Below, piece by piece: positions 18,327 through 26,989 of a stretch of 64,000 nt of DNA. The notes below the pieces were generated by a model that did no database searches, was not told the DNA's origin, and saw only the letters and a list, made by a program, of their open reading frames with translations. Both the position numbers and the translations under genes were made by a program. The stretch is from JACVCS01 sp038328575 (GTDB taxonomy: Bacteria; Planctomycetota; Phycisphaerae; Phycisphaerales; UBA1924). Location: positions 5,357-69,356 of the forward strand of contig JBBQMD010000008.1 of assembly GCA_038328575.1 (NCBI GenBank). Reading direction: 5' to 3'. How positions within the stretch are numbered: position 1 is the stretch's first letter; each line of letters begins with the position of its first letter.

Positions 18327-18378
18327 CGGAGTCAGGCGGCTGAGTTCCCAAACACATTGCGACGACACGGGCCGAAGC

Positions 18379-19392
18379 TCATGGCCTGGGCATCGGTGTC
18401 GGTGCGATCGTCTGGGGCATCATCTGCTGGCGATTGCCGGGGTCCATCTGCACCAGCGGCTTCTCGGGCAGGGGCGTCGCAACCTTCTTGAGCACGGCGC
18501 TCATCGCCTCGGGCTCCATCGTCGCGAACACTGCGGCGACGGCGCTGGCGCGGGCATCGTCGTCCTTGGCCGAAGAGATCGCGCCCTCGATCGTGCTGGC
18601 CTTGCTGAGGTCGCCAGCCAGGGGTCGAAGCATCGACCACTGCTTGCCCGTCTCCACAAGCATGCGGTTGAACTCGCGATTGAACTCCATGCACGAGCGC
18701 GGGACATTGGCGCGGGCATAGGCGATCATCGAGAGCGTGGGGTCGCCCTTGCCGCGAACTTGCTCATTGACCTCTTCGGTGATGGCTTTGACGTACGCCG
18801 TGCCGCCGTCGATGATGGCTCTTTGTTCTTGAGACGTGATGCCTCCGCCCTCGGCCATGAACTGCGAGTATGACTTGCTCATGATCACAAGCTTGTTCAT
18901 GAGGGTGCGCGATGCCACGAGGCGAGCGGGCTCGGCGATCGTGTTGATGTCGCGAAGCGTCTCACGGAGCTTCAGTGCATCGGTCGGGAACTCGACGATC
19001 AGGGCGTCCTGGCGGGCGCGGCGCTCCATGGTCAGCAACATGCGACGCTCGATGGTCGAGGGATCCAGCTCGAGCATTGAAAGCGCGGCCTCCTCAGTCG
19101 GCACCTGGAGGCGGATGACCTTGCCCTGGGCGTCACGCTTGATGAGGTCAGGAGCTTTGATCGCAGGAGCCGCGGCCTGGGCGGGGGCAGGCGCCGGGGC
19201 CAGCTGCTGCGGGGCACCGGCGGGCGCGGGCATCGGCGTGACGGTGGGCGTGAGGGCGGGGGCTGGCGGGGGCGTGTACGCCGGGGACTTGTTGGGGGCC
19301 TCGGGAACCGTCGGCACAAGCTGCGCGAGCGCGAGCGAGGAGCCTGCGAAAGCGATAAGTCCACAGATCAGGAGTGAACGTGCAAGCGTCAT
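18379..19392 (-). CDS. Secreted protein of unknown function, Pro/Ala-rich linker
   Basis: Not recognised. A clear signal peptide (LARSLLICGLIAFAGSSLALAQ) is followed by about 70 residues rich in Pro and Ala. A mostly helical domain (about 100-325) follows, containing TEEAALSMLELDPSTIERRMLL and a Met/Pro-rich end. The repeated short segments about Ala-scored counts and EAMSAVLKK resemble periplasmic helical proteins such as MotE-like chaperones, but similarity is too weak to name. The ATG at 19392 is chosen because it begins the signal peptide; codons further upstream give no recognisable sequence. It is convergent with uvrC and lies downstream of dnaN on the same strand. Confidence 0.68.
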   Translation of the reverse strand: MTLARSLLICGLIAFAGSSLALAQLVPTVPEAPNKSPAYTPPPAPALTPTVTPMPAPAGAPQQLAPAPAPAQAAAPAIKAPDLIKRDAQGKVIRLQVPTEEAALSMLELDPSTIERRMLLTMERRARQDALIVEFPTDALKLRETLRDINTIAEPARLVASRTLMNKLVIMSKSYSQFMAEGGGITSQEQRAIIDGGTAYVKAITEEVNEQVRGKGDPTLSMIAYARANVPRSCMEFNREFNRMLVETGKQWSMLRPLAGDLSKASTIEGAISSAKDDDARASAVAAVFATMEPEAMSAVLKKVATPLPEKPLVQMDPGNRQQMMPQTIAPTPMPRP

Positions 19393-19532
19393 GGCGAGGC
19401 CTTTCAACAGCGAAGTCAGGGTGCGTCGGCGGGAAGGAAGTATCGACTGATCGGGCGCTCGGGCTGAGGCCCCCGACATGTGGGGCCAAGGGGGCGGCGG
19501 CACGACCGCCGAGTGGAGACTTCTACATCGGC

Positions 19533-20768
19533 TCAGGTCGGCAAGTTCACCGGCATCAGCACGTACAAGAAATCAGCACCGGCCTTCAGGACGCCGGGCT
19601 TGTTCGGGGCCTTGAACTCGATGACGATCTCGGGCTCGTCCAGAGCTTTGAGCACGTCCGAGAAGAAGTGCGGGTTGAAGCAGATTTCCAGGTCTTCGCC
19701 CTCGTAGCCGGCGAGCCCCAGGTCAATTTCCGAGTCGCCAAGCTCCGGAGCGCGGCTGGAGAGCTTCACGCTTTTGTCCTTGCCTGAGAAGGCCATGCGG
19801 ATGCCGCGGGACTCCTCGTTGGTGAGCACCGACGCCTGGCGCACGGCGGAGATGAGCTCGTCGCGCGATGCGGTCGCCTTTTTGTCCTGGTCCTTGGGGA
19901 TGACGTCGTCATAGGGAGGGAACGCGCCCTCGACCAGCGTCGAGCTCAGCACGGCCCGCGGCGGCAACGAGGGCTTTGCGTCCTTGCCGTCCTTCGCGTC
20001 TTTCTTGGCGTCCTTGGCGTCCTTGGCTTCGGACATCTCGGCATCATCGAACGCGAAGAAGATCCGGTTGTCGGTGATCGCGACGCGCACGGCAGACTCG
20101 GGGTTGCCAGCAAGGCGCGTGAAGAGCGAGAGCGCCTTGGTCGGGATGATGCACGAGACCGGCGTCTCGGAGGCGACCTTGGCGGTCGCGCGGCAGAGGG
20201 CGAGTCGGCGCCCGTCGGTGGCGACCATCTCGATCTTCTTGCCGTCGCGCTTCAGGAGCACGCCGTTGATGGCGTAGCGCGAGGTTTCCTTCGCGGTGGC
20301 GAACATCGTGCGGTTGATGAGGCGCGAGAACGTGCCGACAGACTGGGCAAACTGCGAGCGAGCGTTCGCGACGCCGGTGGCGGGGTTGAACGACGGCACG
20401 GGCGGGTAGTCCGCGGGATTGAAGGCGAAGACGCGAAAGCGGCTGTGCTGAGCGCGGATGTGGCAGGTGTCGTTCTCAAGCTCCAGCGTAACGGTCTTCT
20501 CGCGCGGGTCAAACGCCTGGATGATCTGGCGGAGCTTCTCCGCGGAGATGACCGCGACGCCCGGCTGGGAAATGTCCACCTGGGTGAGGTTGAGCTCCAG
20601 CGAGGTGTCGGCGTCGGTGCCGGTGATCTGCAGGTAGCCCACGCCGCCTTGCTTGGTGGCGTTGAGCTTTAGACACGAGAGCGCGGGGGCGGGCGTTCGA
20701 GCCGGGACCACCGCGGACATCAGGTTCACGGCTTCCAGCAGGGCGTCACGGGCGCAGATGATCTTCAT
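19533..20768 (-). CDS. dnaN: DNA polymerase III sliding clamp DnaN with charged insertion
   Basis: Beta clamp that tethers the replicative polymerase to DNA as a dimeric ring. The three clamp domains are visible: an N-terminal MKIICARDALLEAVNLMSAVVPARTPAPALSCL, a middle domain with SRYAINGVLL and VATDGRRLALC, and a C-terminal domain ending FLYVLMPVNLPT, where the final M-P-(V/M) residues match the clamp end. At 411 residues it is about 40 longer than E. coli DnaN. Most of the excess is one Lys/Asp/Ala-rich run (about residues 245-265, repeats of KDAKDG type) between FAFDDAEMSE and the VEGAFPPYDDVIP segment. dnaA is not adjacent, so the window is probably not the classic origin region. Confidence 0.95.
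   Translation of the reverse strand: MKIICARDALLEAVNLMSAVVPARTPAPALSCLKLNATKQGGVGYLQITGTDADTSLELNLTQVDISQPGVAVISAEKLRQIIQAFDPREKTVTLELENDTCHIRAQHSRFRVFAFNPADYPPVPSFNPATGVANARSQFAQSVGTFSRLINRTMFATAKETSRYAINGVLLKRDGKKIEMVATDGRRLALCRATAKVASETPVSCIIPTKALSLFTRLAGNPESAVRVAITDNRIFFAFDDAEMSEAKDAKDAKKDAKDGKDAKPSLPPRAVLSSTLVEGAFPPYDDVIPKDQDKKATASRDELISAVRQASVLTNEESRGIRMAFSGKDKSVKLSSRAPELGDSEIDLGLAGYEGEDLEICFNPHFFSDVLKALDEPEIVIEFKAPNKPGVLKAGADFLYVLMPVNLPT
19972..20040 (-). repeat. In-frame tandem repeat inside dnaN
   Basis: Imperfect 9- and 12-base units read on the minus strand as repeated KDAKDA/KDGKDA codons. They make the charged insertion in the sliding clamp. The unit similarity at DNA level suggests origin by slippage. 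Confidence 0.8.
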
Positions 20769-20937
20769 AGCGCGTCAGTTTATCACCAGTCGGCGTGTCG
20801 CGACGGCCAAACGGATAAGAGGGGTGGCGGGGCTCGGAGAGCGGGACGCTCGGCACCCCACCGGCCGGGCGGCGGTTCAGACTATTGCGGCAAGACGCGG
20901 CCCCCGCCAGCCCAACTGGGCTCCCCGTCCGACCTCG

Positions 20938-21414
20938 TCATACGCCCAGCGCGGCTCGTTTGTCGGCGATGAAGGTCTCGTGGTGGGCCAGGTGGTCGAT
21001 GTAGCCTTGGACCATCTGGCCCAGGGTGACGCGGCCGCGCTGGTTGTGAATGCCGGCGCGATCGAACGCCTGCGGTGGGAGCGTGCGGAGCCATGCGGCG
21101 CAGAAGCGCCGGTTGGCGCTGAAGAGCTCGGCGACGAGCGACAGATCAGCGAGCGCGGAATCGAGCGCCCGGACGAACGCGGTTTCGTCGTAGGCGATGA
21201 TGAGCGGGAGGTCTTCGCTGGCGATGCGGCGCATGCGGTGCGTGGCCGCGAGGTCGCTGTCAAGCAGGTGGACGATGACTTCGCGAACGCTCCAGGTGCC
21301 GGGGGCGATGCGGGTGTCAAGCTGAGCGGGCGTTAGGGCGCGGCCCAGGGGTGCCAGCCGCGCTGCGCCAGCTTCGTACTGGTCGATGAGGGCTGCGATG
21401 GGCGTGGTGGTCAT
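20938..21414 (-). CDS. DinB/YfiT-like four-helix metalloenzyme-fold protein
   Basis: Small protein (158 aa) of the DinB superfamily. The first histidine of the usual metal triad lies in VREVIVHLLDSD after the typical APGTWSVRE turn, and the others are in QGYIDHLAHHETFI near the end. Family members include thiol-dependent transferases and proteins of unknown role, so no reaction is assigned. It lies 169 bases upstream of dnaN on the same strand, and its ATG is followed at once by the helical domain. Nothing suggests an SOS-regulated gene: no LexA-like box was seen upstream. Confidence 0.78.
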   Translation of the reverse strand: MTTTPIAALIDQYEAGAARLAPLGRALTPAQLDTRIAPGTWSVREVIVHLLDSDLAATHRMRRIASEDLPLIIAYDETAFVRALDSALADLSLVAELFSANRRFCAAWLRTLPPQAFDRAGIHNQRGRVTLGQMVQGYIDHLAHHETFIADKRAALGV

Positions 21415-21603
21415 GGGGTGTCTCGGGCGGGGGTGACTTGGGCGTTCGTTGCAGCCGCGCGTGGCGGGGGGCCGCGGGATGCGGCGGGGCTTGCGGGTGC
21501 GGCAGGGGTCAGCGGGTGGTCGGCAGCGTATTCCGCGTTGTGCGGCATTCTGTCAGGCGCGGCGTGGGAGGAACGAAGGTGAACATGGAGAAGTCGGTGT
21601 GGT

Positions 21604-21640
21604 GAAACAAAGCGGGCCGGGAGCGCGTGCTCCCGGCCCG
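21604..21640 (-). terminator. Rho-independent terminator of the large secreted protein gene
   Basis: A perfect 12-base inverted repeat (arms 21613-21624 and 21629-21640, loop GCGT) lies 29 bases past the stop codon at 21669. On the minus strand it is followed by CTTTGTTTC, a moderately U-rich run. Confidence 0.75.
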
Positions 21641-21668
21641 GATGGCGGTCACAAGATGGAGGAAGGGG

Positions 21669-24437
21669 TTACGGGCAGCCGTCGAAGAAGAGGCGGAAGA
21701 AGCAGTTGTAATCGCCTTCGGTGACACCGTTGTTGGGGACGTTGGGGGCGGGGGGCAGCGGGTTACCCTGATCGTCAGCGATGTCGGTGCTGGGGAGAGC
21801 GAGAAAGAAGCCGGCCATGAAGGCGTTGTAGTCGCCTTCGGTAACGCCGTTGTTCACGCCGCTGGAGGGGAAGGGCTGGCCGGCATCGTCAGCGATGTCA
21901 GCGGCGGAGCAGGGGCAGATGGGGGAGAAGACGAAGATGTTCCCGCTGCCGAGGAAGGCCGTTCCCGCATAATGCAGTAGGACCTCGGTTGATTGCGAGA
22001 GGGCCGGGCGGTAAGTAAATATTCCGGTGCCGGAAAACGTGGAAGTTCCTGGCGCCCCAAGCCCGTACCAGCGGTTATTTACGAACATTGACCCGCGATA
22101 CAGCCAGAGCTGTCCAACAGGACTTCCTAGCGGAATGTTGATTGACCCTACCGGACCGATGACAGGAACGGGAATGTTGGGTCCGTCGCCGTCAAAGTCC
22201 CACGTTGTGAGACGCGGCCCGGCCTGGAAGCTAGGACCGGTATAGCCCGGCGCAAGGTCGGTCACGGTATCGAATGCGAATCGACGCAGGACAAAGCCGC
22301 CATTGGCGAATGTGGAGGGCGACGCAGCGCCGTCGAAGAGCAACCCATTCACACTGTTTCCACGGTCAAGCGTCAACCCGACACCGCCACCAAGCGTTTG
22401 GCTCAACCGCGTCCAAGGGCTGGAGGCCCAAAACAGTGGGTCAGTTCCTTGACCCTCGAATCGATGAAGCCCGTTCGCGTTGATGTAAAGGCGCGAGGGC
22501 GAAGGGCCAGGACCATCGGCGTCCCATACCAAGAGTTCGCCGAAATGGACGCCTGTTACCTGCAACACTCCGAGCACTCGCCACACGTTGTTGACAAGAA
22601 CGCCCGGGCGCAGGCCCCCAGAGCTCGTGCTTGGCGTCGAGCCGAGCAGAACCGGTGCACCGGGGCCGTCATCGTCTGGATCCCATGTGTCGAGTCGGAG
22701 GAAGGTCGCGGGTGCAGAGGGCGCCACAGAAGTTGAAAGCGTTGACCACACATCGTTTTCAAGCACTGAGATCGGTGAGAAGATTCCGGTACCCAAATTA
22801 GAGGCGGTACCAAGCCGCACGTACCTTTGCGGGCCAGTGCCGTCCAGCGCGAAGCGAACGACGGACACCGTCGTACCCCTAATGGGGGATCCGAGCGGCT
22901 GCCAAGAGGCGTCGACAAGCTTGACCACGGATCCGACAAAGCGAGTCCCTGCATAGACAAAGCTTCCGGCAGCGTGCAATCGCGTGACGCCCGAATCGTC
23001 CAGGAGCATCCGTAGTTCCAAGACAGTCCCAGCGAATCCAACAAGCTTGCCTCGGAGCTCTTGTCGTGTCAAACCTTCCGAAATCGAAACAATCTGTTGG
23101 TGATCAACTGAAGGCGTGGAGAGGCGCGTCTGCTCAAGGACGACCTTGGCGGGCATTTCACCCGAGCCATCCTCATCAAATGCGAGACTCAGCGACGACG
23201 AGGAGATATCTGTTGATGCGAGCGGGGATTCTTGCCAAGACTGCCCGACAAGTTGCGCCGCACGGCGAGCCGGAGTTCCATCAACAGCCGAGAACGATCC
23301 GATCACCACGATGCGAGGGAGGGTTGTCGCCGCGTTGTTACCCGGAAGCGGTATGAGGCGAATATTCCCGAATGCGGAGACTACTTCAAGCCCGGCTCCG
23401 AACGGGACCCACTGATCGCCTTGCAGGTATGCCAGGCCAGCTGGGCCGGTTTGGCTCCCGGTGCGGAAGATGCCTGCAATGGCGAGCGTCTGACCGAGCG
23501 GCCCAGGGCCATCGGGGTCAAGCACCACCGAGTCCGTTACTGAGAGATTGCTGGTTGCGTTCAGATTAAAGAGCGGGTTGCCGACACTCGTCCAGATCAA
23601 GCCGTCGTACGCGGCGATTCCGCGAAAGTTGGGGACCGAGGAACTGGTGCCCGAACCCGTCAGAATGAGACGGCGTTGAGAACCGTCAGCGTTCACATAT
23701 TCCAAGAGCCGCGGACCCGAGAGCGTCACCGTCGAGACCGTCTCGCGCTGGCCGTTTCGAACTCGGAAGAGCACTCCGCTACTTGAGGTTTCCAGAAAGT
23801 AGAACTCACGCGCTCGCGGGCCGGGGCCGTCGGGGTCAAAGGTCGCCATCGCGCCGATCGAACGGGGCTCTGGAAGCGTCACGGTCAGTTCTAGACCAAA
23901 CGCCGAGCCATTCCATTTGTAAAGCCTCATCACGCTGGTTGAGGTCACCACCACGTTTGTCGCGTACAGCGCTTTGCCGCTGCCGTCAGGGGCCTCAACG
24001 ACCCAAAGCCCGAGAGAACGTGGATTGTCAGCAAAGACCAGGAACGGCACCCATGCCTCGCCCGTCCATCGAATGAGCCCGTTGAGTGGCGAGTCATTGA
24101 TGGAAGTTGCGGAAACCGCCGCGATGAGCGACTCACCTTGCGGCCCCGGCCCGTCGAGGTCAAAGCTTGCCATCGAGAGGATGGTGCCGGCTGACGCCAG
24201 TGTTTCCCCCAACCCCGCCTCCTCAAAGGTCTTCCATTGAGCGCAGGGCGGGAACCATGAGTTCTGGGCGGCCGCCATTGACGTGACAACCAAGCTCATC
24301 GCGGCGGCGGCGCACAGCAGGCGGCTGCCGCGCGAGCGGACTGAGCGAAGCAGGCGGGACAAACAAGGCCGGCGTGGTTCACATTGAGATGTTTGGGTAT
24401 GAGGGACGCTTGTAAGAATCGTGTTCGGGGTGTTCAT
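21669..24437 (-). CDS. Large secreted protein, DxDGPGP repeats and C-terminal dockerin-like pair
   Basis: Predicted extracellular or surface protein of 922 residues. A signal peptide (about 33-58, ending VTSMAAAQ) precedes a long beta-rich region. This carries at least seven short motifs of the type FDLDGPGPQG, FDPDGPGPRA, LDPDGPGPLG, WDADGPGPSP and WDFDGDGPNI, spaced through the protein and each before a hydrophobic strand. The last 80 residues hold two similar units: CSAADIADDAGQ...NNGVTEGDYNAFMAGFF and TDIADDQGN...NNGVTEGDYNCFFRLFF, ending GCP. They resemble the dockerin-like, Ca-binding tails seen in planctomycetes. ATG 24437 has GGAGC upstream and starts a basic signal region. The function is unknown; display or complex assembly through the tail is inference. 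Confidence 0.82.
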   Translation of the reverse strand: MNTPNTILTSVPHTQTSQCEPRRPCLSRLLRSVRSRGSRLLCAAAAMSLVVTSMAAAQNSWFPPCAQWKTFEEAGLGETLASAGTILSMASFDLDGPGPQGESLIAAVSATSINDSPLNGLIRWTGEAWVPFLVFADNPRSLGLWVVEAPDGSGKALYATNVVVTSTSVMRLYKWNGSAFGLELTVTLPEPRSIGAMATFDPDGPGPRAREFYFLETSSSGVLFRVRNGQRETVSTVTLSGPRLLEYVNADGSQRRLILTGSGTSSSVPNFRGIAAYDGLIWTSVGNPLFNLNATSNLSVTDSVVLDPDGPGPLGQTLAIAGIFRTGSQTGPAGLAYLQGDQWVPFGAGLEVVSAFGNIRLIPLPGNNAATTLPRIVVIGSFSAVDGTPARRAAQLVGQSWQESPLASTDISSSSLSLAFDEDGSGEMPAKVVLEQTRLSTPSVDHQQIVSISEGLTRQELRGKLVGFAGTVLELRMLLDDSGVTRLHAAGSFVYAGTRFVGSVVKLVDASWQPLGSPIRGTTVSVVRFALDGTGPQRYVRLGTASNLGTGIFSPISVLENDVWSTLSTSVAPSAPATFLRLDTWDPDDDGPGAPVLLGSTPSTSSGGLRPGVLVNNVWRVLGVLQVTGVHFGELLVWDADGPGPSPSRLYINANGLHRFEGQGTDPLFWASSPWTRLSQTLGGGVGLTLDRGNSVNGLLFDGAASPSTFANGGFVLRRFAFDTVTDLAPGYTGPSFQAGPRLTTWDFDGDGPNIPVPVIGPVGSINIPLGSPVGQLWLYRGSMFVNNRWYGLGAPGTSTFSGTGIFTYRPALSQSTEVLLHYAGTAFLGSGNIFVFSPICPCSAADIADDAGQPFPSSGVNNGVTEGDYNAFMAGFFLALPSTDIADDQGNPLPPAPNVPNNGVTEGDYNCFFRLFFDGCP

Positions 24438-24616
24438 TGGTGCTCCGTGGGCTCTGGCGACCTGGCGACGAGCACGCCGCGGCGTCCGGAGTGTGAGGCT
24501 ATTTGGCCGGTCGGCTCGCGCGGATCCCTGGCAGTGACGGGATATCGCGAGCTTCATACTCGGGTAAGCAACTGTGGGCAGGCCCGTCCACGGGCGCACT
24601 GGCACTACCCTCACGC

Positions 24617-26383
24617 GTGCTCATCCTCACTGTCATTCAAGGGCCGGACAAGGGGCGCACCTTTGAGTTGCCCGGCAACGAGCCGCAGCTTGTCGGGCGC
24701 TCCAGCGAGGCGCTGCAACTGACGGACACGACGATCTCGCGGCGGCACGCCGAGCTCACGCCCGACGCGGGGGACTGGTTTATCAGAGACCTGGGCTCGC
24801 AGAACGGCACGTTTGTCAACGCGCAGCGGATTCATGATCGCTTGAAGCTGCGCCCGGGAGACCAGATTCGCACGGGCTCGACGCTGCTGGTGTTCGGGCG
24901 CGCGGAGGCGAGGCCGGAGTCCGCCGCGGTGCGGTTTGTGCGGCAGATGGACTCGGCGGTGCGGGCGTCGATTGTGAGCAACGAGGACTCGGTGATTTTG
25001 TCGGAGCCGGAGCCGAGCCACAGCGCGATCGAGCACCTGCGGATCATCTACGCGCTCACGCAGCTCACGAGCCAGATCCACGACCGAGAGCAGTTGCTTG
25101 AGGGCGTGATGAACCTGATCTTCGATGAGTTCCGCCCGGAGCGCGGCGTCATCATGCTCACCGATACGCCGGAGCAACAGAGCGGGGCCGTGCCGCCGAC
25201 GCCGGCGGTGGTGCGATTTGCCAGCGAGAGCGTCGCGGGTGTGGGGGCGATGGCGGGAGTGGGGGGCGCGGGGGGCGAACAGATCACGGTGTCGCGAACG
25301 ATCTTGGCGCACGTGCTGAAGAAGAGCGAGGGGGTGCTTAGCAGCAACGCCATGGCCGACCCGCGCTTCGCGGGGCGCGGCGGCTCGCCGAACGATTCGA
25401 TCGCAACGCTCAACGTGCGCTCGGCGATCTGTTCGCCCATCCGCTCGCGCGATCGAACATTCGGCGTGCTGTACATCGACTCGACGATCACGAACTACAC
25501 GTTTACCGCCGAGCAACTCTCGCTGATGAACGCCATCGGCCAGCACACGGGCTTGGCGATGAGCAACGCTGATCTGTACCAGGAGAAGCTTCGCAGCGAG
25601 CGACTCGCGGCCATGGGCGAGACCGTCGCCAGCCTCAGCCACTCGATCAAGAACATTCTGCAAGGGCTTCGTGGCGGGGCCGACGTTGTCGAGATGGGCC
25701 TTCGCAAGGAAGATCTCAAGATCGCGCGTGGCGGCTGGGGAATCCTCAAGCGCAATCTTGATCGCATCATCTCGCTCACCATGAACATGCTGGCGTACTC
25801 GCGCCCGCGCCCGCTGGAGCTCGAGCTCACCAAGATCGGCCCGCTGCTGGAGGATTGCGCCCAGCTCCTGCACGACCTGTGCGAAGCGCGGGGCGTCGCG
25901 TTGCTGGTCGACGCCGACCCCGACATGCCGCCGGTGCCGGTGGACTCTGGCCAGCTCCACCAGGCAGTGATGAACCTCGCGACGAACGCAGTCGAAGCGG
26001 TGGAAGCGAAGACCGGCGTGGTCACGGTGCAGGCCGGCTTCCGCAGCGCCGAGACGCGGGCCGAGCCCGGGCGGCTTGCTGGCGGCCCGAGCGGGGAGAT
26101 GTTCATCCGCGTGATTGATAACGGCCCGGGCGTGCCGCCGGATGTTCGCCAGCGAATCTTCGAGCCGTTCTTTACCACCAAGGGCCTACGCGGGACCGGG
26201 CTCGGGCTTGCGGTGACCAAGCGCATCGTGCAGCAACACGCCGGGACGGTGACGCTTGAGAGCGCGTTGGGCGGCGGCGGGCGCGGCGCGGTGTTCACGA
26301 TGACCATCCCCGTGGAGTCGTCCGACGCGATCGACCCGAGCCAGACGACCGCGACGCGACCCGAGCAGCGCCGCCCAATTTAG
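24617..26383 (+). CDS. FHA-GAF sensor histidine kinase
   Basis: Predicted cytoplasmic signalling kinase of 588 residues with three parts. An N-terminal FHA domain (about 1-95; VGRSSEALQ, ISRRHAEL, DLGSQNGTFVN) would bind phosphothreonine. A GAF domain (about 145-330; RSAICSPIRSRDRTFGVLYID) follows. The C-terminal kinase has the phosphoacceptor in SLSHSIKNIL and a HATPase domain with N box (NLATNAVEAVE), G1 (DNGPGVPP), F box (FEPFFTT) and G2 (GTGLGLAV). GTG 24617 is chosen because the FHA strand LILTVIQGPDKG begins there; no ribosome site is visible, and the same frame is open further upstream. There are no membrane helices and no response regulator nearby. The gene is divergent from the large secreted protein gene. 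Confidence 0.88.
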   Translation: MLILTVIQGPDKGRTFELPGNEPQLVGRSSEALQLTDTTISRRHAELTPDAGDWFIRDLGSQNGTFVNAQRIHDRLKLRPGDQIRTGSTLLVFGRAEARPESAAVRFVRQMDSAVRASIVSNEDSVILSEPEPSHSAIEHLRIIYALTQLTSQIHDREQLLEGVMNLIFDEFRPERGVIMLTDTPEQQSGAVPPTPAVVRFASESVAGVGAMAGVGGAGGEQITVSRTILAHVLKKSEGVLSSNAMADPRFAGRGGSPNDSIATLNVRSAICSPIRSRDRTFGVLYIDSTITNYTFTAEQLSLMNAIGQHTGLAMSNADLYQEKLRSERLAAMGETVASLSHSIKNILQGLRGGADVVEMGLRKEDLKIARGGWGILKRNLDRIISLTMNMLAYSRPRPLELELTKIGPLLEDCAQLLHDLCEARGVALLVDADPDMPPVPVDSGQLHQAVMNLATNAVEAVEAKTGVVTVQAGFRSAETRAEPGRLAGGPSGEMFIRVIDNGPGVPPDVRQRIFEPFFTTKGLRGTGLGLAVTKRIVQQHAGTVTLESALGGGGRGAVFTMTIPVESSDAIDPSQTTATRPEQRRPI

Positions 26384-26527
26384 GGACTCGTCTGAGCACA
26401 GGGCATCGACGCGCGAGTGAACGCCCGCGCGGCGAATGCGTGAAGCGTTCGAGTCGCGAGTGATAAAGCAGAACGCTCATGGCTTGCCGCGCCGGAGTTG
26501 TCCACCCTCGCGCGTCGCGATCTCTGA

Positions 26528-26989
26528 TTACACGCCCTTGGCCGGATCACGCCCGGCTTCGATCGCGGTGATCTCTGCCAGGCGGCGCTCGTGGCGCCCG
26601 CCTTGGAACGGCGTGGCGAGCCAGGTCTCGACGATCTTTTCGATGAGGCGCTGGCCGAGCAAATCTGCCGAGAGGCAGAGGATGTTGCTGTTGTTGTGCG
26701 TGCGCGAGACTTCGGCGCTCAGCTCGTCATGGGCCAATGCGGCGCGGACGCCGTGGACTTTGTTAGCGGCGATGCACATGCCAATGCCGGTGCCGCAGAT
26801 GAGGATCCCACGATCAATCTCGCCCTTGGCTACGGAGTTGCCCACGGCGTACGCGGGGATCGGGTAGTCGCAGGTGTCGCCGGTGAGAGCCGAGTGGACC
26901 GCGACCTCATGCCCCATGGACTTCAGGCGGTCAACGAGCAGGCGAGCGCTGCTGGCGCCGCGATGATCTGCGCCAAGGCCAATGTTCAT
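26528..26989 (-). CDS. rpiB: Ribose 5-phosphate isomerase B
   Basis: Interconverts ribose 5-phosphate and ribulose 5-phosphate (RpiB/LacAB fold). The 153 residues begin MNIGLGADHRGASSA with the family's aspartate-histidine. They contain the catalytic cysteine in GILICGTGIGMCIAANKV, the anion-hole region, and the HNNSNILCLSADL stretch that binds substrate phosphate. ATG 26989 has a strong GGAGGT eight bases upstream and overlaps the stop of the fusion gene before it (ATGA), so translation is probably coupled. The neighbour relation mirrors the Bacillus ywlC-ywlE-ywlF order. Confidence 0.93.
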   Translation of the reverse strand: MNIGLGADHRGASSARLLVDRLKSMGHEVAVHSALTGDTCDYPIPAYAVGNSVAKGEIDRGILICGTGIGMCIAANKVHGVRAALAHDELSAEVSRTHNNSNILCLSADLLGQRLIEKIVETWLATPFQGGRHERRLAEITAIEAGRDPAKGV

